Assembly (NCBI GenBank): GCA_937862805.1
Contig: CALMDO010000219.1
Span: 1-52,519, forward strand
Direction of reading: 5' to 3'
Source of the DNA: an uncultured Bacteroidota bacterium
GTDB lineage: Bacteria > Bacteroidota > Bacteroidia > Bacteroidales > FEN-979
Length of the DNA: 52,519 nucleotides
In this document: piece after piece, positions 43,067-49,767 of the stretch
Numbering within the stretch: the first letter of the stretch is position 1
How the letters are laid out: every line of letters starts with the position of its first letter
The notes under the pieces: model-generated
The model's input: only the letters and a program-made list of their open reading frames with translations
Databases searched by the model: none
Told to the model about the DNA's origin: nothing
Program-made: the position numbers and the translations under genes

Positions 43067-43554
43067 CCAACCCCATCGACATCCATTTCAGAACCGAAGT
43101 ACGGGAGGAAGACAGAGAGAACATCCGTTCAATCCTGGTTTCGACCGGTTTTTTTTATGACATCGAGATTCCGGTAGCCGTTGAGCTGGCTGAGGAACAT
43201 CTCCAATCAGGCCCTGGATGCGGATACTTTTTTATTTTTGCTGAAGTCGGGGGTAAAACGATTGCCTATGCCTGTTACGGCCCGATTCCAGGAACCGTGG
43301 GCAGCTATGATCTATATTGGATCGCGACCCATGATTCCTGCAGGGGCCAAGGAATCGGCAGTCGCCTGATCGAAGCGGTCCATGAAGCCATCGTCGCTGC
43401 AGGGGGCCGGCTGGTCATTGCCGAAACATCCACCCTGGATAAATACCGGCCTACACGCCATTTCTATGAACGGACCGGCTACTTAGCCGAAGCACGGATC
43501 GATGATTTTTACAGAAAGGGTGACGGTAAAGTGTTTTACGTAAAAAGATTTTAA
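43063..43554 (+). CDS. GNAT-family N-acetyltransferase
   Basis: This 163-residue acetyltransferase has the acetyl-CoA loop SCRGQGIGSRL (R/Q-x-x-G-x-G/A type) preceded by the strand YDLYWIATHD. Its end contains RHFYERTGYLAEARIDDFYR and the C-terminal strand KVFYVKRF. It overlaps the second ligase by 4 nt and is the last gene of the operon. In archaea and Bacillus a GNAT enzyme (AblB/YodP) acetylates beta-lysine made by the aminomutase. This one is shorter than those, but is the natural candidate to acetylate beta-lysine or the ligase product. The substrate is inferred. Confidence 0.87.
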   Translation: MTNPIDIHFRTEVREEDRENIRSILVSTGFFYDIEIPVAVELAEEHLQSGPGCGYFFIFAEVGGKTIAYACYGPIPGTVGSYDLYWIATHDSCRGQGIGSRLIEAVHEAIVAAGGRLVIAETSTLDKYRPTRHFYERTGYLAEARIDDFYRKGDGKVFYVKRF

Positions 43555-43571
43555 AAAGAGTGTTTTATTGA

Positions 43572-44390
43572 TCAACAGTAAAGCGCTTTCAGTCTCCCGA
43601 TAAGCTCGGGAGTCAGTTTTTCCTGCTTCCGGATATCTTCAAATTTGTTTAGAAAGTCATCGATCGTCAGTTTCTTTTTCTCTTCTGAAGAGATATCATC
43701 GATAATCCTGCCGTGATGCATCATGATCGTCCGGTTACCCAGTTCCAGCGCCTGGTTCATCGAATGGGTCACCATAATGGCCGTCAGATGATGTTCTTCG
43801 ACGAATTTGCGGGTCAGCCGGATCACCTGGGCTGCTGTTTTTGGGTCCAATGCAGCAGTATGTTCATCCAGAAGCAGGACATCCGGGGTTTGGAGGACTG
43901 CCATCAATAAGGTGACGGCCTGTCGTTGCCCGCCGGACAGGGTACCCATCACGTTTTCAAGCCTCTTCTCAAGATCCATATCCAGGGATGCCAATTGATC
44001 ACGGAAAAATGATTTTATTTTCCGGTTCAGGCTGAGCAGAGGCCACCTGTGTTTTCCCCGTAACCATGCCATCAGGAGGTTTTCTGCAATGGTCATATCG
44101 GGAGCAGTCCCCTGGAAAGGATTTTGAAAAACCCGTGCGATGTACTTCGCGCGTTTAAAATCGGGATGCCGGGTGACCTCTTTCCCTTTGATCCGGATGA
44201 TGCCTTTATCGGGAATAATGTTTCCGGCAATGACATTGAGGAGGGTCGATTTGCCGGAACCATTCGTACCTATCACCGTTAAAAAATCGTGTTCCCTGAT
44301 TTCCAGACAAACATCATCCAAGGCAAGTACTTCATCAAGGGAACCCGCATTGAAAAGTTTGGTAAGTCCTGCTATTTCGATCATGGTCAT
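43572..44390 (-). CDS. ABC transporter ATP-binding protein (TrpZ-like)
   Basis: This 272-residue ATPase carries Walker A GTNGSGKST, the Q-loop region VFQNPFQGTAPDM, signature LSGGQRQAV, Walker B DVLLLDEHTAALD and H-loop MVTHSMNQAL. It has the arrangement of ATPases that serve branched-chain-type permeases, as in the TrpXYZ group. It is the last gene of a five-gene minus-strand cluster, 9 nt after the permease/binding-protein fusion gene, and should energise it. The substrate is unknown. Confidence 0.9.
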   Translation of the reverse strand: MTMIEIAGLTKLFNAGSLDEVLALDDVCLEIREHDFLTVIGTNGSGKSTLLNVIAGNIIPDKGIIRIKGKEVTRHPDFKRAKYIARVFQNPFQGTAPDMTIAENLLMAWLRGKHRWPLLSLNRKIKSFFRDQLASLDMDLEKRLENVMGTLSGGQRQAVTLLMAVLQTPDVLLLDEHTAALDPKTAAQVIRLTRKFVEEHHLTAIMVTHSMNQALELGNRTIMMHHGRIIDDISSEEKKKLTIDDFLNKFEDIRKQEKLTPELIGRLKALYC

Positions 44391-44399
44391 TCTCCCGGT

Positions 44400-46355
44400 T
44401 TAGTGTGTTTTTGTCTGAATTTCACGATCTTCGGGCAAAACCAGCGGCTGCTTGTTCAACTTATTGTGAATGAAAGTGATGGTGGCTGCCTTTCGGATGG
44501 AATCAGGAAAGATGACCCCCAATTGATCGGCCATATCATAATTGATCCCGAAGGAGGTGATTTTGAACCGTTCAAACGGGATTTTACCAGGATTTTCTCC
44601 TTTCAGTACCCGGTCAACCAGATGGGCAGCCTGCATACCACTCACATAATATTCATACCCGTATACCAACAAGACTCCGTCCTGAAGTCTTTCGGCATCG
44701 TTGCTGTATACCGGGATTTTCTGGGCACGGGATACCCGGATAACTGACTCGAGAGCGTTGAAAACCGTCAGGTCATTGATCAGGATAAAGGCGCTGATCC
44801 CTTTGGCAGCTAATGATTGTGCAGCCTGGTAAACTTCACTGGTCCCGGAAACCGAAACCTCTGACAGTTCCAACTGAGGATAAGATTTTAAGGCTTTGTG
44901 CAAATCGGCTAAATTAACCTTTGTATTAGGAAAGGCAGGATTGTACAGGGTACCTATCTTTTGTTTCCCGTGTTTCATCATCGTGAACAATTTCAGCAGC
45001 TCGTAGCTGGGAGCCGATCCGTAAACCCCCGTGACATTGGGAAGATGGTTGGAATCGCTGAAGCCTGCCTGGATGGAAAAAGGGTTGGCCACTGTCGCAA
45101 AAACAACCGGTATCTCTTTTACCTTGGTAATGGCAGCCTGTGTTGATGCAGTGGAAACCGGCACCAGGACATCGACACCGGCTGATACAAGGTGATCAAC
45201 CATGGTCCGGTTCATCGGGATATCCCCTTCTGCATTGAGTTCTATGATCTCACAGTTTTCCCCGGGCCGATAATCAAGTTTTCTCAATTCATCATAGAAA
45301 CCATTGCGTGTATTGGTCATTAACGAACTCTGGTTAGCCAGCAGAAGTCCTATCCTGGGTCGATGAGCATCATTTTCTTTCTTCGGCCTGTTCTTCACAA
45401 CAAAGAAAACGAACAGAAGAACAAAGAGTATAAGAAACGACCATCGGAAGATCCGGGCATGATGATGGAACATTCGCGTGAATCTTCCCTCATGCTTTTT
45501 TCTGAAGAACTGCGTGGTGATCAGGGTGGCCAGTACAAAGAGTGCGGTGAGTATCTTCAGATCGTTAGGGTTCATTCCCAGGTAAAGTGCCAGCGCTACG
45601 GCCAGGCGAAAGATCACCGATCCCAGGATCACCCCCAGCACCTGGATAAAGATCGACCGGCTATGGAGTATTGCTTCTCCGATGATGACGGAAGCCAGGC
45701 TGAAGATAATGGAACCAATCCCCATCCCGATATCTGCAAATCCCTGGTATTGAGCAATAAGTGCTCCCGAAATACCCACCAAACCATTGGCCAGCGAAAT
45801 TCCGAAGATTTTATTGCGAACAACGGAGACTCCTTGTGCGGCGATCATGACCGGATTGTTACCGGTCGATCGCATGGTCAGACCAAAATCTGTTCGGAGA
45901 AAAAGTGAAACCACCATCCAGAAGAGTACGATCGTCGTGATGAGCACCAGGAAATTCCAGAATTCAGGGTTCAGGCCGGGGTTATAAAAAGCCAGAAGGC
46001 TGACGAAAGTAGGGTCATTGAGCAGCGGGATGTTCGATTTCCCCATGATGTGGAGGTTTACGGAATAGAGACCTGTCATCACCAGGATACCTGCCAACAA
46101 TCCTTCGATCCTGAAACGTGTGTGGATGAATCCGGTGATGAAACCTGCCAAAGAGCCAACCAGGAAGGCTACCGGAAGCACCGTCAGGGGATTCCATCCG
46201 TTGACAATCAGGATGGAGGCCGTAGCAGCCCCTGTGGTGAAAGTTCCGTCGATGGTGATGTCGGGAAAGGAGTACAGCTTATAGGTAATATAAGTCCCTA
46301 TTGCCATGAAGGCATAAAGGAAACCAAGGTTGACCGCGCCTATCCAAAGCTCCAT
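44400..46355 (-). CDS. ABC permease fused to its substrate-binding domain (TrpY-TrpX-like)
   Basis: The 651-residue protein has an N-terminal permease domain of the branched-chain amino acid type (about 1-283, many helices, with FPDITIDGTFTTGAATASIL and GLTMRSTGNNPVMIAAQGV), a basic and His-rich linker (RFTRMFHHHARIFR), and one more membrane segment (about 304-320). The C-terminal half is a periplasmic-binding domain of the ABC_sub_bind type (about 333-640, with PRIGLLLANQSS, GVDVLVPVSTASTQAA, VFATVANPF, VTGVYGSAPSYELLKLF). In TrpXYZ systems permease and binding protein are separate genes, so here the binding protein is tethered. It overlaps the STAS gene by 1 nt. Substrate unknown. Confidence 0.88.
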   Translation of the reverse strand: MELWIGAVNLGFLYAFMAIGTYITYKLYSFPDITIDGTFTTGAATASILIVNGWNPLTVLPVAFLVGSLAGFITGFIHTRFRIEGLLAGILVMTGLYSVNLHIMGKSNIPLLNDPTFVSLLAFYNPGLNPEFWNFLVLITTIVLFWMVVSLFLRTDFGLTMRSTGNNPVMIAAQGVSVVRNKIFGISLANGLVGISGALIAQYQGFADIGMGIGSIIFSLASVIIGEAILHSRSIFIQVLGVILGSVIFRLAVALALYLGMNPNDLKILTALFVLATLITTQFFRKKHEGRFTRMFHHHARIFRWSFLILFVLLFVFFVVKNRPKKENDAHRPRIGLLLANQSSLMTNTRNGFYDELRKLDYRPGENCEIIELNAEGDIPMNRTMVDHLVSAGVDVLVPVSTASTQAAITKVKEIPVVFATVANPFSIQAGFSDSNHLPNVTGVYGSAPSYELLKLFTMMKHGKQKIGTLYNPAFPNTKVNLADLHKALKSYPQLELSEVSVSGTSEVYQAAQSLAAKGISAFILINDLTVFNALESVIRVSRAQKIPVYSNDAERLQDGVLLVYGYEYYVSGMQAAHLVDRVLKGENPGKIPFERFKITSFGINYDMADQLGVIFPDSIRKAATITFIHNKLNKQPLVLPEDREIQTKTH

Positions 46356-47566
46356 CAGTGCAGATCAAGGTTAATGATTCCGATAAATCCCGATTTCAAC
46401 CGGGAGGAAGGCAACAGGTGAACAACTTTCTCAGCCCGGAAATCCCTGGCAACACGGGCCAGTTCTGTTTCAAAATCCCGGATATCCCGGCTGAGTAAGC
46501 CGTTTTCGAAGACGATACCATGCAGGTGCATCCCACCCTTTTCAGGGATGAAAGAGCGGACCCTTTCAGGGATCAGCTCCGGATCACGGCTGACTAAACC
46601 GGTCGTGATTATTGTTTTATTCAGCTCTTCCCTTTCCGGAGAAAAATTCATCCAGGCATGAAAAATATCCTCAGCGAAGATATTCCCTGATGGCGGTTGG
46701 TTCTCTAAAACCGGGACCTTTTTGAGATGCATCCATTGAAGTCCCTGACTGACGCCCAGCATTACCACGCCGAAAACGGAGGAAGAAGCCACTGTTGCTG
46801 CTGCTTTCAACAGTTGACCCAGATCGGGTGATTCCCCGGTGAAGTCGAAGCGAAAGACACCGGAAAAATCACCCGGAAATCCGAAACCATACAGAAAGTT
46901 GAACGGATGGTCAGCTTCAGCAGTGTAAAAGGCGTAATCGACCCCGGGTCGTGTGACTGCAGGGAAGGAGAAGAAATGATGATCGGTAACGACTGTTTCG
47001 CCGAAAAGGTTTGAAAAATCGTTGTAATCATCTCCCAACGCCGCAAGTCCCGCGCCAAAACGGAATTCTGAGGGCTTCACACGATGACAGTCACCCTCCG
47101 GGTAAGCACTTGAAGCAAGTTTGTCGGGGTCGCCTAAAAGCAGAAGTTGGCCGGTTTTCCCTGTCAGCGCCATCCAGTCGACTGCAAATTCCCCGAAATC
47201 AAGGCGGGAGGAGATAGCTTCTCCCGGGCCGGAAGTGGATTGAGGCATGATGGCTTCCAATCCGGAGACCACTTTCAGAAATGGTTCCATTCCGCTGACA
47301 CGGAAGAGTTCCCTGACCTGGTCGGGTAAGGTCATAAGGATTACCTCTCCTCCGATCGGCCGGAGAGAGCGGGTGATTTGAATGATCACCCTTAACCCCG
47401 CGCTACTCATGAAGATGACCCGTGAAAAATCAAGGATCAGCTTCAGGTGTCCTTCGGCAGTAAGTTGATCAACTTTTCGTTGAAAACCGGTTGAAGTAAG
47501 CCCGTCGATCCGACCTTCGAGATGAATAATCAGGAAGTTATTCCATTTTTCGGTTTGAATGTTCAT
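46355..47566 (-). CDS. STAS-domain protein with long unrecognised C-terminal region
   Basis: Residues 1 to about 105 form a STAS (anti-sigma-antagonist) domain (FLIIHLEGRIDGLTSTGFQ, LILDFSRVIFMSSAGLRVII with a phosphorylatable-type Ser in MSSAG). The remaining 300 residues match no domain I know. They are rich in aromatics and Gly-Asp turns (FRFGAGLAALGDDYNDFSNL, FNFLYGFGFPGDFSGVFRFD) and end in a mixed alpha/beta part. It lies between a PP2C-phosphatase gene and an ABC permease gene. The phosphatase probably dephosphorylates the STAS Ser, as in RsbU/SpoIIE partner switching, and the C-terminal part might link this to the transporter. The latter is inference only. Confidence 0.8.
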   Translation of the reverse strand: MNIQTEKWNNFLIIHLEGRIDGLTSTGFQRKVDQLTAEGHLKLILDFSRVIFMSSAGLRVIIQITRSLRPIGGEVILMTLPDQVRELFRVSGMEPFLKVVSGLEAIMPQSTSGPGEAISSRLDFGEFAVDWMALTGKTGQLLLLGDPDKLASSAYPEGDCHRVKPSEFRFGAGLAALGDDYNDFSNLFGETVVTDHHFFSFPAVTRPGVDYAFYTAEADHPFNFLYGFGFPGDFSGVFRFDFTGESPDLGQLLKAAATVASSSVFGVVMLGVSQGLQWMHLKKVPVLENQPPSGNIFAEDIFHAWMNFSPEREELNKTIITTGLVSRDPELIPERVRSFIPEKGGMHLHGIVFENGLLSRDIRDFETELARVARDFRAEKVVHLLPSSRLKSGFIGIINLDLH

Positions 47567-47589
47567 GAAACGTCAACGAATCAGCAGGT

Positions 47590-48774
47590 TTACTGTTTCC
47601 CGTGGTAATGGATAGCCAAAAGGGTAATGTCATCCGATTGTGGGACTCCGGCTGAGAATTCGGTCACACTGGCAGCAATTCCCCTGACTACTTCCTCCAC
47701 CGGGCGACCATATTTACCGGCCAGGAACTGCTCCAACCTGGCTTCGCCATAAGGCTTATCCTCCTTGTCGAAGGCTTCGGTAATTCCGTCGGTGAAGAGA
47801 ATAAAGGTGTCACCGGGAGCCAGTGTAATCCGTTTGGAGTCGTAATTGGTATCTTCAAGGCAGCCCAGGATGGGACCTCCTGTCATCGGTACTTTCACCA
47901 ATCCACCGGAACCGATCACGTAAGGCGGGTTATGGCCGCCGTTCACGTATTCGATTTCACCGGTCGATAAAGTGAGAATGCCATAAAACACGGTGACAAA
48001 CATGCTGGAAACGCTTTCGTTACAAAGCAGGTTATTCACGTAATTCATGCACTCCCCGGTAGGGATCCCTTTGTGTCCGGTAGCGCGGATGAGGGTCCTG
48101 CTGACTGCCATGAAGATGGCTGCAGGGACACCTTTTCCTGAAACATCTCCGATGACGAAACCCAGTTGATCGTCGTTGATCATGAAAAAATCATAAAAAT
48201 CCCCTCCGACTTCCTTGGCGGCCGTCATGGTGGCAAAAATATCGAAATCCTGCCGGCCCGGAAAGGGAGGGAAGTTTTTTGGAAGGATTGCCTGTTGGAT
48301 CTCCCGGGCAGTATTCAGATCCTGTTGAATAGAGATCAGTTGGTCATGTTCCTCCTGGGAGCGCCTGATCTGGAGAATCTCCTCCAGGGTTTTGTTGATG
48401 GTAATTTCCAGGTCTTCGAAATTAACCGGTTTTGTCACAAAATCAAAAGCGCCGCGGTTCATGGCAATCCTGATGTTTTCCATGTCGCCGTAAGCAGATA
48501 CAATCACTGTTTTCAGGCTGGGGTTTTTCAGCTCTTTCAATTTTGAAAGCAGCGTCAATCCATCCATTTCAGGCATGTTGATATCCGACAGGATGATCCC
48601 TATTTCGGGGAATTCAATCAGTTTTGCCAGGGCTTCGAGACCGTTGAGTGCAAAAACAAAGTGGTAAACGCCATCCCTGATCTGTCTGCGGAATTTCTGA
48701 CGGATCAGCGGTTCCAGATCGATTTCATCATCAACAACAAGGATTTTAATGTTTTGCAGTGGGTTATCACTCAT
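47590..48774 (-). CDS. Response regulator with PP2C (SpoIIE/RsbU-type) phosphatase output
   Basis: The 394-residue protein has an N-terminal receiver domain (about 8-130: ILVVDDEIDLEP, phospho-Asp64 in ILSDINMPEMDG, conserved Lys in FVTKPVN), a short coiled linker (about 130-160), and a SpoIIE-type phosphatase (about 160-392). Its metal ligands are visible in KEVGGDFYDFF, GFVIGDVSGKGVPAAIFM, LFTDGITEAFD and SDDITLLAIHY. When phosphorylated by the kinase encoded just upstream (gap 6 nt) it should dephosphorylate a STAS protein, most likely the product of the next gene. Confidence 0.93.
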   Translation of the reverse strand: MSDNPLQNIKILVVDDEIDLEPLIRQKFRRQIRDGVYHFVFALNGLEALAKLIEFPEIGIILSDINMPEMDGLTLLSKLKELKNPSLKTVIVSAYGDMENIRIAMNRGAFDFVTKPVNFEDLEITINKTLEEILQIRRSQEEHDQLISIQQDLNTAREIQQAILPKNFPPFPGRQDFDIFATMTAAKEVGGDFYDFFMINDDQLGFVIGDVSGKGVPAAIFMAVSRTLIRATGHKGIPTGECMNYVNNLLCNESVSSMFVTVFYGILTLSTGEIEYVNGGHNPPYVIGSGGLVKVPMTGGPILGCLEDTNYDSKRITLAPGDTFILFTDGITEAFDKEDKPYGEARLEQFLAGKYGRPVEEVVRGIAASVTEFSAGVPQSDDITLLAIHYHGKQ

Positions 48775-48780
48775 AAATTG

Positions 48781-49647
48781 TTATTTTTTAGGTAGCCGGA
48801 TCACAAATTCTGCGTATTCTCCTTCGACTGAGTTCACGGTCAGGGAGCCATGGTGTTGCCTGACGACAATATCATGGCTGATCGACAGTCCGAGGCCCGT
48901 ACCTGAACCGGCCGGTTTTGTAGTAAAAAAGGGGGTAAAGATCTTCTGGCTGAGTGCCGGAGGGATTCCATTGCCATTATCCCAAAGGATGATTTCGACC
49001 TGGTCGCCCAGGTCTTTGGTAGTGGATTTAAAAAGGGGGGCGTAAGCGGGAATTTCCTTTCTGCTCTTTTGATGGGTGGAATAGAAGGCATTGTTGATAA
49101 GGTTCAGGAAAACACGGGCTATATCCTGTGGAACGATGTAGATCATCCCGATGGCGGGATCGGTTTCCTGTTCAATTTTAATGTTGAAAGTATTATCAGA
49201 GGCACGCATCCCGTGGTACCCAAGGGCCACATATTCAGCTAACATCGCGTTGATGTCAGTAGGGATTCGCTCCCCTTCTTTTCCATGGGCATAGAGTAAC
49301 ATTCCCCTGATAATGCTTTCAGCTCTCTTGCCATGTTCACTGATCTTTTGGATATTTCCATTGATGTCGTTGAGGATGGAGCCTAAGTATTCAGCATCTT
49401 TTGGGTCAATCACGCCTGAAAAGCGACCAAGCTCTTCCGTCAGCTCCCGGGTCAGTTCCAGTGTCAGTTCTGAGAAATTCTTGATAAAATTAAGCGGATT
49501 CTTGATTTCATGCGCGATCCCGGCTGTCAACTGGCCCAGGGTGGCCATTTTCTCACATTCCACCAGTTGCTTCTGAACCGCCTTTAATTGATCTTCTGTT
49601 GTTTCACTCGCGGAAGAACCGGCTGGATCGGTTTTCTGTTCATCCAT
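48781..49647 (-). CDS. Soluble sensor histidine kinase
   Basis: This 288-residue kinase has no membrane segment and no sensor domain beyond about 20 polar residues. A coiled coil leads to the HisKA motif LTAGIAHEIKNPLNF (His46), then an ATPase domain with the N-box FLNLINNAFYS, DNGNGIPP and GTGLGLSIS. Input must come from partner proteins, possibly the transporter encoded in the same cluster. It is the first gene of the five-gene minus-strand set and the likely phosphodonor for the adjacent receiver-phosphatase. It is divergent from the nSTAND gene 120 nt away. Confidence 0.92.
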   Translation of the reverse strand: MDEQKTDPAGSSASETTEDQLKAVQKQLVECEKMATLGQLTAGIAHEIKNPLNFIKNFSELTLELTRELTEELGRFSGVIDPKDAEYLGSILNDINGNIQKISEHGKRAESIIRGMLLYAHGKEGERIPTDINAMLAEYVALGYHGMRASDNTFNIKIEQETDPAIGMIYIVPQDIARVFLNLINNAFYSTHQKSRKEIPAYAPLFKSTTKDLGDQVEIILWDNGNGIPPALSQKIFTPFFTTKPAGSGTGLGLSISHDIVVRQHHGSLTVNSVEGEYAEFVIRLPKK

Positions 49648-49732
49648 ACAGCGAAGTTATAAAGAGTATAAAATTAGGAGAATTTCGGATATTCTTTCGA
49701 AAAAGTTTTCGATGATTTCAAGTCTATATTTT

Positions 49733-49740
49733 TAAATTTG
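49733..49740 (+). promoter_or_regulatory. -7 box upstream of the nSTAND gene
   Basis: TAAATTTG, with TTTTCG 21 nt upstream as a weak -33, predicts a start near 49747 and a leader of about 21 nt. On the other strand, TAACTTCG at 49652-49659 is a weak candidate for the kinase operon. Confidence 0.5.
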
Positions 49741-49767
49741 TTTACAATTTCCTTTTTTACCGAATTC

